From assembly GCA_050261495.1 (NCBI GenBank), contig JBLNDI010000146.1:1-64000 (forward strand): a DNA stretch of 64,000 bases, given 5' to 3'. Shown here one piece after another: positions 9,103-17,490 of this stretch. The stretch comes from JBMNKL01 sp050261495. Lineage in GTDB: Bacteria > Bacillota > Clostridia > Acetivibrionales > DTU013. The notes beneath the pieces are model-generated. The model had not been told where the DNA came from. It searched no databases and was given only the letters and a program-made list of their open reading frames with translations. Numbering within the stretch: the first letter of the stretch is position 1; each line of letters opens with the position of its first letter. The position numbers and the translations under genes are program-made.

Positions 9103-9151
9103 TTTTCGGCATGGCAGGTGTTAGCACATGGATGCCTTGCCATGCCGAAAA
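9103..9151. terminator. strong intra-operon hairpin
   Basis: A 14-base perfect stem (9103-9116 with 9138-9151, TTTTCGGCATGGCA and its complement) closes a 21-base loop. It is followed by an A-rich stretch and then TTTTACTTTTTAA. On either strand it could act as an imperfect terminator or an mRNA-stabilising element separating transporter and hydrolase from the downstream enzyme genes. Confidence 0.55.
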
Positions 9152-9249
9152 ACGAAAAAATTTTACTTTTTAATTGAGTACCAAAAAAGCAAATGAAATA
9201 CCAGATATTTAACATCACTAAAAATAAAAATCAATCTAGGAGAATAAAG

Positions 9250-10086
9250 ATGAGAAGCAAAGAACTAGGCATTGGAAAATGGAAAGCAACAGCATTATAT
9301 TGTGGCTATCATATTGCTCCCAAATCATTTCACACAGTCGGTTATGACGCGGATTTGGTTTTAAAGATGCCGTATTTGGCTTTTTTGCTGCAGGATGGCG
9401 AGCAGAACATATTGATCGATAACGGCATCAATGCCAGCTTCATAATCGATGGGAAAGCTTGGGCCGGATGCCCGGCAGATGCAGGCGAGAAAGATTTGAT
9501 TGGATCTTTGGCAAAGGTTGGCCTCAAGCCGGAGGATATAGATCTTGTACTCTATACCCACCTGCATAATGACCATGCGGGTAACGCACATCTGTTCCCG
9601 AATACAAAGTCCATTGCCCAAAAGGACGAATGGTACAACCTCAACCACCAGGTATTTGCCGAAAAACTAAGACGCGACTATGACTCGTCGGTTATACCTG
9701 TTTTGGCTGCGAATAAAAATTTCTTTACCGTTGAAGGCGATATACAGCTTATGGAAGGTATAAAGCTGATCAAGACCCCCGGGCATACCAGGGGAAGCCA
9801 ATCCATAGTAGCTAATACGGTTAATGGCATAAGGGTATTTGTCGGCGATCAGTTCCATCAGCTTTGCAGTTGCTTCCCGTGGATGGAGGAAATTATGGAT
9901 TGCGACGGCAAAAAGTTTAAAATCACACCTGCGCCGGCGGACTGGCCTACAATACCTTCCAGCCTGGTTTACAACTATTATGCCTATTATGACAGTGCGG
10001 AAAAGATAAAGGTGCATGTTCCTGAACTGAAGCCCGAATGCATCATTTGCGGACATGATGCTTCGCTTCTTTTCAGAGAAATATAA
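9250..10086 (+). CDS. metallo-beta-lactamase-fold hydrolase
   Basis: MBL-fold hydrolase of 278 residues resembling N-acyl homoserine lactonases and sugar lactonases. All metal ligands are visible: HLHNDH, the His of TPGHTRGSQS, the Asp of VGDQFHQL and the last His in ICGHDASLL, so a dinuclear zinc site is expected. The ATG at 9250 has TAGGAG upstream; an earlier in-frame ATG at 9193 lacks a ribosome binding site. In an operon with dehydrogenases a lactonase role is plausible. Quorum quenching is possible by family but not supported by the neighbours. Confidence 0.88.
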   Translation: MRSKELGIGKWKATALYCGYHIAPKSFHTVGYDADLVLKMPYLAFLLQDGEQNILIDNGINASFIIDGKAWAGCPADAGEKDLIGSLAKVGLKPEDIDLVLYTHLHNDHAGNAHLFPNTKSIAQKDEWYNLNHQVFAEKLRRDYDSSVIPVLAANKNFFTVEGDIQLMEGIKLIKTPGHTRGSQSIVANTVNGIRVFVGDQFHQLCSCFPWMEEIMDCDGKKFKITPAPADWPTIPSSLVYNYYAYYDSAEKIKVHVPELKPECIICGHDASLLFREI

Positions 10087-10113
10087 ATCTCAAAATAAAT
10101 GGGGTATGTAAAG

Positions 10114-10899
10114 ATGAGTAACTATCATTGCAGCACTCTGTTTGATATTAGAGGGAAAAAAGCGGTAGTCACCGGAGGCACAAAGGGTCTCGGACGTGAA
10201 ATGGCCATATGTCTTCTTCAAAACGGATGCGATGTACTTGCCGTAAGCAGGAATATAAGCGGGAATGAAGACATGCTTGATATTGCGGAAAAGAGTGGGA
10301 CAAAGCTTTACTTTTATTCATGCGATGTGTGCGATACGGAAGCCGTTAAACAAATGGTCAAATATGCCGAGGAGACCCTGGGACGCATTGATATATTGAT
10401 AAATTCCGCCGGAAAAAACATTACCAAAATGGTCGAGGAGATGGACGACGAATCGTGGGATTCCGTACTTGATTTGAACCTCAAGGCAACCTTTGTTGTA
10501 ATGCGTGAAGTGATAAAAGTGATGAGAAAGCAGAAGTATGGCAAGATAATCAACATGTCGTCCATGAAAAGCGTATTTGGCGTTTCAGACGCCGGTTATA
10601 CAGCCTACTGCGCTTCCAAAGGCGCAGTTAACATGCTTTCCAAGCAAGTTGCATGTGAAGTGGCAAAAGACAATATTACCGTAAATGTACTGGCGCCGAC
10701 ATTTATCGAAACCGCAATCAATCGGCATCAATTGGCGGACCCGGTGTTCAAAAGCGCGTTGGAGGCGAGGATACCTATCGGACGCATAGGCCAGTTCAGT
10801 GATCTTATGGGTCCCTTGCTGCTTTTCGCATCCGATGCCTCACAGTTCCTGACCGGGCAGGTAATGTTGATCGACGGCGGCATAGCAGCGCGTCAATGA
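10114..10899 (+). CDS. short-chain dehydrogenase/reductase 1
   Basis: Classical SDR oxidoreductase of about 261 residues. The Rossmann cofactor motif TGGTKGLG, the NSAG motif and the catalytic YCASK (Tyr-x-x-x-Lys) are all intact. The C-terminus FASDASQFLTGQVMLIDGG is typical of the gluconate/3-ketoacyl reductase branch. The start at 10114 is preferred over 10099, with a GGGGTA upstream. It lies 28 bases after the MBL hydrolase and 51 before a second SDR. It probably oxidises a hydroxyl of the imported compound; the substrate is unknown. Confidence 0.92.
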   Translation: MSNYHCSTLFDIRGKKAVVTGGTKGLGREMAICLLQNGCDVLAVSRNISGNEDMLDIAEKSGTKLYFYSCDVCDTEAVKQMVKYAEETLGRIDILINSAGKNITKMVEEMDDESWDSVLDLNLKATFVVMREVIKVMRKQKYGKIINMSSMKSVFGVSDAGYTAYCASKGAVNMLSKQVACEVAKDNITVNVLAPTFIETAINRHQLADPVFKSALEARIPIGRIGQFSDLMGPLLLFASDASQFLTGQVMLIDGGIAARQ

Positions 10900-10949
10900 C
10901 AAACATTACGTGATATCCACGCGTTGGTGTGAAAGGAGTGAATATAAAA

Positions 10950-11726
10950 ATGGAAAAAAAGGGTTTGCAGTTATTCGACCTGACGGGTAAAAATGCTATT
11001 GTGACCGGAGCATCGAAAACAACCGGTTTGTGCTATGGTATGGCAAAGGCGCTTAATGATGCCGGTGCTACAGTAGTACTGATGGATGTTTCGGAAGAGG
11101 TATTTAATCTCGCGAAGAACCTGGGCGGCGAAGAAATGGGGTTTTATGCCGTGCAGGCCGATTTGACCGACGAAGCGACAATAGAGGCTAAATTCAACGA
11201 AGCTGTTGGGTTATTAGGCGGCAGGCTTGACATACTTGTCAACGGCGCCGGTATTCAGTACCGTTGCGATGCCATAGACTTTCCCTTCGATAAATGGATG
11301 AAAGTTATTGACATAAACCTAAATTCCGTGTTCAGGGTGAGCCAGTTGGCTGGCAAGATAATGCTGGCCCAAGGGTATGGAAGGATTATCAATATCGCAT
11401 CCATGACTTCCTTTTTCGGCAGCAAGCGAATTCCGGCATATGCAGCCAGCAAGGGCGGAATTATGCAGCTTACAAAAGCGCTTTCCAACGAATGGTGCGG
11501 GAAAGGCGTGAATGTCAATGCTATTGCACCCGGCTACATGCTTACCGAATTCTGGATAGGAAAAACGGATACTGAGCAGGGAAGGGCAAATTCAGCGAGA
11601 ATACCTGCCGGAAGGTGGGGCGTTGCGGAGGATCTTGCAGGTGTAACGATTTTCTTGGCGTCCGATGCGTCCAGCTATGTCAGCGGCGCAATTATACCCG
11701 TTGACGGCGGATATTTAGGTGCATAA
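10950..11726 (+). CDS. short-chain dehydrogenase/reductase 2
   Basis: Second classical SDR, about 258 residues. Cofactor motif TGASKTTGLCYG, NGAG motif and catalytic YAASK are present, and the C-terminus ASDASSYVSGAIIPVDGG fits the family. The ATG at 10950 is preceded by AAGGAGTG. The variant glycine motif, with two threonines before the third glycine, differs from SDR1, so the two are not recent duplicates. Two dehydrogenases in one operon imply two separate oxidation or epimerisation steps. Confidence 0.92.
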   Translation: MEKKGLQLFDLTGKNAIVTGASKTTGLCYGMAKALNDAGATVVLMDVSEEVFNLAKNLGGEEMGFYAVQADLTDEATIEAKFNEAVGLLGGRLDILVNGAGIQYRCDAIDFPFDKWMKVIDINLNSVFRVSQLAGKIMLAQGYGRIINIASMTSFFGSKRIPAYAASKGGIMQLTKALSNEWCGKGVNVNAIAPGYMLTEFWIGKTDTEQGRANSARIPAGRWGVAEDLAGVTIFLASDASSYVSGAIIPVDGGYLGA

Positions 11727-11753
11727 CAAAATGTTGCGTTTGGTGGTGATTAA

Positions 11754-12620
11754 ATGAATAAACAGGAACTAATAAAAAAAATGAGACGTTTTAGTGCCGA
11801 TATCCGTATAGAAACTGTCAAGGAAATCGGTGAGGCCGGGTTTGGCCATATCGGCGGTTCGGCTTCAATTGCCGACGTGTTGGCTGTATTGTACGGAGGA
11901 GTTATGCGGATTGATCCGAGCAACCCGAACTGGGAAGACCGGGACTGGTTTGTGCTTTCAAAGGGTCACAGCGCGCCGGCGCTCTATGCTGCTCTGGCTC
12001 TTAAGGGGTATTTTCCCATTGAAGAGCTTAAGACCCTTAATAAGAACGGTACAAATCTTCCCAGCCATGCTGATCGCTTAAAGGTGAGGGGAGTAGATAT
12101 GTCTACCGGTTCTTTGGGTCAGGGTATATCGGCAGCAGTAGGCATAGCGCTTGCCAATCGCATGCAAGGCAGGGACAGCTACACTTACTGTATCGTAGGT
12201 GATGGAGAACTCAACGAGGGTCAGGTATGGGAAGCCTGTTCACTAGCCAGTCATCAAAAACTGGACCATTTCTTCTGTTTTGTGGACTGGAATAAAAAGC
12301 AGATTGACGGCAGAGTGGAACAGGTAAATGATCCTATTGACATAGAATCCAAGTTCCATGCCTTTGGATTTGATGCGGTCACCGTGAAGGGCTATGACGT
12401 CGAAGAGATTTATGACGCAATTCAAAGGGGAAAGACTGTAAAAGGAAAGCCGCACTGTATTGTACTGGATACTATTAAAGGACTGGGAATATTCTTTGCC
12501 GAAGAGCAGGAATTCAACCATTACTTAAACTACGGTCCCGAGCAGGCGCAAAAGGCAGTGGAGGAGATTGAAAGGCGCTATTCGGCAGGGACGTATCCTG
12601 GAGGTGATTTTAAGTGGTAA
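11754..12620 (+). CDS. transketolase, N-terminal subunit
   Basis: Thiamine-diphosphate-binding half of a split transketolase, 288 residues. The cofactor motif runs from GDGELNEGQVWEA to DWNKKQ, and SKGHSAPALYAALA near residue 79 is a family signature. The C-terminal half is the next gene, overlapping by seven bases. Split transketolases are common in anaerobes, both in the pentose phosphate pathway and in dedicated catabolic clusters. Here the context points to a dedicated role, cleaving a two-carbon ketol unit from an intermediate. No phosphosugar gene is nearby. Confidence 0.94.
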   Translation: MNKQELIKKMRRFSADIRIETVKEIGEAGFGHIGGSASIADVLAVLYGGVMRIDPSNPNWEDRDWFVLSKGHSAPALYAALALKGYFPIEELKTLNKNGTNLPSHADRLKVRGVDMSTGSLGQGISAAVGIALANRMQGRDSYTYCIVGDGELNEGQVWEACSLASHQKLDHFFCFVDWNKKQIDGRVEQVNDPIDIESKFHAFGFDAVTVKGYDVEEIYDAIQRGKTVKGKPHCIVLDTIKGLGIFFAEEQEFNHYLNYGPEQAQKAVEEIERRYSAGTYPGGDFKW

Positions 12621-13576
12621 AACTGGCAGAAAAGAACGACATGGACACCAAAGAAATGAGGCAGGCATATTGTGAGGAACTAATCGAGTTGGCCAAGACG
12701 AACGACAAGGTCGTGGTCATCAATTGCGATCTTTGCAGTTCCATGGGGCTGAAACCGTTTGAAAAGCAGTTTCCTCACCGGGCGATTAACGTTGGAGTCC
12801 AGGAAGCGAACGGCTGCAGTGTTGCAGGCGGCATGTCCGTAGCCGGGATGATACCGTTTTTTAATACGTTTGCAATATTCGCCACCCGCAGGGTTTATGA
12901 CCAAATTTTTATGTGTTGTGCTTATCCGGACCTTAACGTCAAGATTGTAGGGGGAGACGCGGGTGTAAGCGCTACTTATAATGGCGGAACTCATATGGCT
13001 TTTGAGGATGTCGGAATCATGCGCGTTATGCCCAACGTAACAATCATGGAGCCTTCCGACGCCGTAATGCTGAGAAGCTTGGTGTGGAAAATGGCAGATA
13101 CTTATGGTGTGCAGTATATGCGTACACCGCGCAAGAATATGCCAAGAATATACGAACCGGGTTCTGAATTTGAAATCGGCAAGGCAGTTGTTCTGCGGGA
13201 GGGTACTGACGTAACTCTTATTGCCTACGGAATGACAGTCATTGAATCTCTTAAAGCCGCCGATATACTGGCTGCGGAGGGTATAAGCGCTCGCGTGGTG
13301 GATATGTTCACAATAAAACCTATCGATAAGGAATGCGTGATTGAAAGCGCCCGTAAAACGGGCTGTATCGTTACCGCTGAAAATCACCAAATCATAGGCG
13401 GATTGGGGAGCGCCGTAGCCGAAACGCTGGCGGAGAATTACCCGGTTCCCATGGAACGCGTGGGAGTGCAAGGCATCTTTGGCGAAGTGGGCACGCAAGA
13501 CTATTTAATGGAACGGTTTGAATTGACTGCACCCCATATAGTGAAAAAAGCAAAAATAGCAATTGCAAGAAAATAA
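12614..13576 (+). CDS. transketolase, C-terminal subunit
   Basis: Pyrimidine-binding and C-terminal domains of transketolase, 320 residues. The catalytic glutamate that activates thiamine diphosphate is in INVGVQEANG near residue 60. The substrate-channel segment YNGGTHMAFEDVGIMR and the transketolase C-domain follow. The start is a GTG at 12614 with GGAGGTG seven bases upstream, inside the end of the N-terminal subunit gene; ATG at 12641 is an alternative. The two subunits should form one enzyme. Confidence 0.94.
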   Translation: MVKLAEKNDMDTKEMRQAYCEELIELAKTNDKVVVINCDLCSSMGLKPFEKQFPHRAINVGVQEANGCSVAGGMSVAGMIPFFNTFAIFATRRVYDQIFMCCAYPDLNVKIVGGDAGVSATYNGGTHMAFEDVGIMRVMPNVTIMEPSDAVMLRSLVWKMADTYGVQYMRTPRKNMPRIYEPGSEFEIGKAVVLREGTDVTLIAYGMTVIESLKAADILAAEGISARVVDMFTIKPIDKECVIESARKTGCIVTAENHQIIGGLGSAVAETLAENYPVPMERVGVQGIFGEVGTQDYLMERFELTAPHIVKKAKIAIARK

Positions 13577-13619
13577 AATGCCATATTTTGGTGACAGGAA
13601 AAAATAAGGAGATGAGAGT

Positions 13620-15134
13620 ATGGTAGAACGTAAAAAGTATTGCGCAAACGGAATATGGAAGGAATCAAAGACAGATAAATGGATGCCTGTGACAGATTCC
13701 AGCACGGGAGAAGTTATTGCGGAAGTACCCTGCTGCACCGCCGACGAGGTGGAGGAAGCCATAGCGGCTGCTGATGCGGCGTTCCCGGAATGGAGTCAGA
13801 CGTCTCTCAGCAAGCGTACGCAAATGATGTTCCATTGGCGTAATGTATTGGTTAAGCATCTTGATGAATTGACACTGCTTTGCTCCAAAGAGCTGGGCAA
13901 AACCTTGGATGAAGCCAGGGGTGATGTCATCAAGGCTATAGAACCTACGGAATTAGCGTGCAGCCTGCCTTATATCATACAGGGCAGCGCTTCCTTGCAG
14001 GTAACGACCGGATACGACACGGCATCGTACCGGGTACCGCTTGGTGTTGTGGCAGGTATCGCGCCTTTCAACTTCCCGGCTATGATTCCATGGGGGTGGA
14101 TGGTACCGCTGGCAATAGCAACTGGCAACACAGTAGTTCTAAAGGCTTCAAGCTTTACACCGCTGACATCGATGAGAATCATGGAATTGTTCTATACCGA
14201 AGGCGGTTTTCCCGCGGGAATCGTGAATCTTGTGACCTGCTCCAGGAAGGAGTCCGAAATGTTTCTCACGGATCCCCGCATCAAGGCAGTCACATTTGTA
14301 GGCTCCACCGATGTGGGCAAGCATATTTACTCGATAGCTGCGGCGCATGGTAAGAGGGTACAGGCACAGTGCGAGGCTAAAAACCATGCGTTGGTACTCG
14401 AGGACTGCGACCTTGAAAGTACGGTGAACGCAGTAATCAACTCAACTTATGGCTGCGCCGGCATGCGCTGCATGGCTTTGCCTGTTATTGTCGTTCAGGA
14501 AAGCATCGCGGATAAATTTGTGTATCTTTTGAAAGAAAAGGCCATGCAAATAAAGATAGGTTGTGCTTATGACCCCGAAACCAAGCTTGGGCCCGTAGTT
14601 AACGAAGGCCATAAGAAATTTGTTTGCGATTGGATACAAAAGGGCGTCGAAGAGGGCGCGGAATTGATACTGGATGGACGCAACTGCGTCGTACCGGGGT
14701 TTGAGAAAGGTTACTTTATAGGCCCAACAATTTTCGATCATGTCAAGCCGGGTATGTCCATAGGCGATAAGGAAATCTTCGGCCCTGTAACTGTTATAAA
14801 ACGTGTAAAGGATTTTGATGAAGGCATAAAAATTATGAATGCCAACCAATTCGCCAACGGTTCGGTAATATTCACACAGAATGGCTATTATGCCAGGCAG
14901 TTTGAATTGCTTACCGACGGCGGCATGGTCGGCATCAACGTCGGCATTCCCGTTCCAACGGCTTACTTCCCGTTCTCGGGCAACAAGGACAGCTTCTTTG
15001 GCGACCAGCATGTTTTAGGGTTGGACGGTGTTCGCTTCTATACACGGGCAAAGACTGTTACCAAGCACTGGTTTGATGAACACTCCAGGAAGCGTGCCGT
15101 AGATACCTGGGAAGGTACGGTAGAACGCATCTGA
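13620..15134 (+). CDS. CoA-acylating semialdehyde dehydrogenase, MmsA/IolA type
   Basis: Aldehyde dehydrogenase of 504 residues that groups by motif with methylmalonate/malonate-semialdehyde dehydrogenases. The catalytic cysteine is Cys284 in GCAGMRCMALPV, preceded by an Arg as in that family. The position of the hydrolytic ALDH glutamate is replaced, in AKNHALV, by Asn255, typical of CoA-dependent members. The NAD-binding region contains APFNFPAMIPWGWMVP. The family converts malonate semialdehyde to acetyl-CoA and CO2, or methylmalonate semialdehyde to propionyl-CoA. It is the last gene of the operon and probably the exit step. An AAGGAG site precedes the ATG. Confidence 0.92.
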   Translation: MVERKKYCANGIWKESKTDKWMPVTDSSTGEVIAEVPCCTADEVEEAIAAADAAFPEWSQTSLSKRTQMMFHWRNVLVKHLDELTLLCSKELGKTLDEARGDVIKAIEPTELACSLPYIIQGSASLQVTTGYDTASYRVPLGVVAGIAPFNFPAMIPWGWMVPLAIATGNTVVLKASSFTPLTSMRIMELFYTEGGFPAGIVNLVTCSRKESEMFLTDPRIKAVTFVGSTDVGKHIYSIAAAHGKRVQAQCEAKNHALVLEDCDLESTVNAVINSTYGCAGMRCMALPVIVVQESIADKFVYLLKEKAMQIKIGCAYDPETKLGPVVNEGHKKFVCDWIQKGVEEGAELILDGRNCVVPGFEKGYFIGPTIFDHVKPGMSIGDKEIFGPVTVIKRVKDFDEGIKIMNANQFANGSVIFTQNGYYARQFELLTDGGMVGINVGIPVPTAYFPFSGNKDSFFGDQHVLGLDGVRFYTRAKTVTKHWFDEHSRKRAVDTWEGTVERI

Positions 15135-15162
15135 TTACAGAAGAACATTGTTAATTTGCTGA

Positions 15163-15331
15163 ATTTGGAGGGTATCCTCCGGACTGTGTAAAAGGTGCAA
15201 TGCAGCAATAATATATGTTGAACAATAATGCTTTTATACAGTCGGACATACCGTTTTAATCTTGTTGAACTTGCACAGCATCCGATGGAAACCCTCCATT
15301 TTAATTTTAATGTTTATTATTGCTTGCACCT
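15163..15331. repeat. nested inverted repeats, possible small non-autonomous element
   Basis: Three inverted pairs occupy the gap after the dehydrogenase gene. Pair A: 15165-15191 (TTGGAGGGTATCC onward) with 15271-15300. Pair B: 15193-15213 (AGGTGCAA..GCAATAAT) with 15316-15331. Pair C: 15183-15194 (ACTGTGTAAAAG) with 15231-15242, one mismatch. A direct repeat TGTTGAAC occurs at 15216-15223 and 15263-15270. The arms interleave (A, C, B, C', A', B'). No open reading frame or clear target duplication was found. It may be a MITE-like remnant or a structured RNA. Confidence 0.5.
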
Positions 15332-15379
15332 CTCTTGGGATATTAATGCAAGGCAATCTAAAAGTTAAAAAGATGGGCG

Positions 15380-15409
15380 TTTACAAAAGGCAATTTTATA
15401 TGTTATAAT
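15380..15409 (+). promoter_or_regulatory. promoter of rplS
   Basis: TTTACA (15380-15385) and TATAAT (15404-15409) with an 18-base spacer. It gives rplS its own transcription start near 15416, as expected once the gene is separated from trmD. Confidence 0.7.
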
Positions 15410-15415
15410 ATCTCG

Positions 15416-15499
15416 CGTGTGTATTACGGGCGGTCCGCTGATGCAATTGATATTATTCAAGCATTTATGAACGTCTTGGCAAGAGAGGAGGAAGTGCGA
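15416..15499 (+). promoter_or_regulatory. rplS leader
   Basis: About 84 untranslated bases precede the rplS ATG. L19 leader RNAs are known in Firmicutes, but only short, weak stems are visible here, so an autoregulatory structure is a guess. Confidence 0.25.
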
Positions 15500-15862
15500 A
15501 TGGATATTATCAGGTCGTTGGAACAAGAGCAGTTAAGAACGGATCTTCCGGTTCTCAGTATAGGCGACTATGTTAAAGTCCACCTGAAAGTCAAGGAAGG
15601 CAACAGGGAAAGGATCCAGGTATTCGAAGGAACTGTTATTGCCAAGAAGGGCTCCGGCCTGAAAGAGACTTTTACCGTAAGGCGGGTATCCTACGGCGTA
15701 GGAGTGGAAAGGATTCTTCCGGTTCACTCTCCGAAGATAAGCAAGATAGAAGTGGTAAGAAAAGGTAAAGTCAGGAGAGCCAAGCTGTATTTCCTGCGCC
15801 AGAGAGTTGGCAAGGCTTCCAGGATAAAAGAAAAGCTGGTTGGGAAAAATTCACAAGTATAA
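15500..15862 (+). CDS. rplS: 50S ribosomal protein bL19
   Basis: Ribosomal protein bL19 at the subunit interface, 120 residues. Family segments [19 protein letters not shown] and [20 protein letters not shown] are clear. The ATG at 15500 has AGAGGAGGAAG upstream and gives the usual N-terminus [11 protein letters not shown]; the in-frame extension to 15419 is not part of the protein. In related genomes it directly follows trmD. Here the two are separated by the carbohydrate block and the repeat element. Confidence 0.97.
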   Translation: MDIIRSLEQEQLRTDLPVLSIGDYVKVHLKVKEGNRERIQVFEGTVIAKKGSGLKETFTVRRVSYGVGVERILPVHSPKISKIEVVRKGKVRRAKLYFLRQRVGKASRIKEKLVGKNSQV

Positions 15863-15890
15863 AGGGGACTGCAAGTCCCTTTTGTATTTT
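15861..15890 (+). terminator. terminator of rplS
   Basis: Stem GGGACT (15865-15870) with AGTCCC (15874-15879), extended by A-T pairs, followed by TTTTGTATTTT, just after the rplS stop codon. Confidence 0.7.
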
Positions 15891-15915
15891 ATGCATTTGT
15901 TTGAGGGTAGTGATT

Positions 15916-16794
15916 ATGAATATTCAATGGTTCCCTGGACATATGGCGAAAACCAGGCGTATTTTATCGGAAAACCTGAAGCTTGTGGATGTTGTGGTTG
16001 AACTGCTGGACGCAAGAATACCGGCCAGCAGCAAGAATCCCGAAATAGACGGCATTATAAGGAATAAACCCCGGGTGCTCGTACTAAACAAATCAGACCT
16101 GGCGGACGACACCATAACGAAAGAATGGCAAAACTGGTATGGAACCAAGGGAACCGTTGCGGTTCCAGTTAACTCGATCGCCGGCAAAGGATTGAAAAAC
16201 CTGGTAGATAGTATAAAATATTCAGTGGCGGACAAGTTTGAAAGAGACAGGCAAAAAGGCAGGATCTTCAGACCTGTGCGTATTATGGTTGTAGGCATAC
16301 CGAACGTGGGAAAATCCACGCTGGTGAATAAAATCGCCGGGAAGGCTGTTGCCATAACGGGGGACAGGCCCGGAGTAACGCGGGGAAAGCAATGGATCCG
16401 CCTGAATCCGGGCATTGAAATGCTTGATACGCCGGGTATACTGAGCCCGAAGCTCAATAATGCGGAAACAGCCCTGAACCTGGCTTTTACCGGGGCTATC
16501 AGGGACGAGGTTATTGACGTGGAAAACGTGGCGGCTTCGCTGGCGGAAAGACTTTCGTCATCCTACCGGGAAATGTTTAAAAACCGCTATAAGCTGCAGT
16601 GTACCGATGGGTTGGACGGCCTGAAACTGCTTGAACTCGCCGGGAAAAACAGGGGATGCATATTGCCGGGCGGAAATATTGATATCAGAAGAATCGCTGT
16701 CATCCTCCTCGATGAGTTCCGTGGAGGGAAAATCGGCAGGATATCCCTGGAGAAACCTGCCTGGAACGAAGAAAAAAAGATAGATGAGGAATAG
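15916..16794 (+). CDS. rbgA: ribosome biogenesis GTPase RbgA (YlqF)
   Basis: Circularly permuted GTPase needed for late 50S assembly, 292 residues. The G motifs appear in permuted order: G4 LNKSDLAD near residue 60, then G1 GIPNVGKSTLVNKI near 125, then G3 DTPGIL near 173. The C-terminal RNA-binding ANTAR-like domain follows. The N-terminus MNIQWFPGHMAKTRR is typical, and GAGGGTAGTG upstream supports ATG 15916 over 15901. It precedes rnhB as in Bacillus. Confidence 0.96.
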   Translation: MNIQWFPGHMAKTRRILSENLKLVDVVVELLDARIPASSKNPEIDGIIRNKPRVLVLNKSDLADDTITKEWQNWYGTKGTVAVPVNSIAGKGLKNLVDSIKYSVADKFERDRQKGRIFRPVRIMVVGIPNVGKSTLVNKIAGKAVAITGDRPGVTRGKQWIRLNPGIEMLDTPGILSPKLNNAETALNLAFTGAIRDEVIDVENVAASLAERLSSSYREMFKNRYKLQCTDGLDGLKLLELAGKNRGCILPGGNIDIRRIAVILLDEFRGGKIGRISLEKPAWNEEKKIDEE

Positions 16795-16802
16795 GGGACA
16801 TT

Positions 16803-17459
16803 ATGGAACGTAATATGAAACCCCGGGAAAAGATATCTGCCCGTGAAAAAAAGCGCCTGGAAGAGATGAGCAAGTACGAGAAAGAAGCCTACCTGAAAGG
16901 ATTCCGTTATGTTGCCGGAATTGACGAGGCAGGGAGGGGGCCGTTGGCAGGGCCGGTAGTTGCCGCATGCGTTATGCTTCCCGAGGGATGCCTTATTGAA
17001 GGTCTGAATGATTCAAAAAAGCTGAGCCCGTCAAAAAGGAAGAGCCTGTACGATATTATCATGGAAAGGGCCGTTTCAGTCGGTATAGGCATCGTGGACG
17101 AGAAGTACATAGATAACATGAATATATTGAATGCTACAAAACTAGCCATGAAAAAAGCAATTGACCAGGTCGATCCGAAACCTGACCTGCTTTTAATCGA
17201 TGCGGTCAAGCTGCCGGATATGGATATTTTACAAGTACCGATTATTAAGGGGGACTCATTGAGCATTTCTATCGCTGCTGCTTCAATTATTGCAAAAGTG
17301 ACAAGGGACCGGTTGATTGAAGAAGCCGACAGCCTTTACCCGGTATATGGATTCAAGAAGCACAAGGGATACGGTACGGCAGAGCATATAAATGCTATAA
17401 GAAAATATGGAATTTGTCCGATACATAGAATAAGCTTTACAAAAAATTTCATGGAGTAA
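16803..17459 (+). CDS. rnhB: ribonuclease HII
   Basis: Removes ribonucleotides from DNA. The 218-residue protein has an N-terminal extension of about 35 residues, then YVAGIDEAGRGPLAGPVVAA with the first catalytic Asp-Glu, followed by LLIDAVKLPD with a further acidic residue and KHKGYGTAEH near the end. The order rbgA-rnhB and the downstream flagellar-like pair match the ylqF-rnhB-ylqG-ylqH arrangement of Bacillus subtilis. Confidence 0.96.
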   Translation: MERNMKPREKISAREKKRLEEMSKYEKEAYLKGFRYVAGIDEAGRGPLAGPVVAACVMLPEGCLIEGLNDSKKLSPSKRKSLYDIIMERAVSVGIGIVDEKYIDNMNILNATKLAMKKAIDQVDPKPDLLLIDAVKLPDMDILQVPIIKGDSLSISIAAASIIAKVTRDRLIEEADSLYPVYGFKKHKGYGTAEHINAIRKYGICPIHRISFTKNFME

Positions 17460-17490
17460 AGCCGGCGCATTTGTCTTAAAGGAGCCTTAA

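Noticed and set aside
12680..13498. A 272-codon open frame antisense to the transketolase C-terminal subunit gene
   Set aside because: It lies entirely opposite a gene with clear catalytic motifs, has a Cys/His-rich composition with no recognisable domain and no ribosome binding site.
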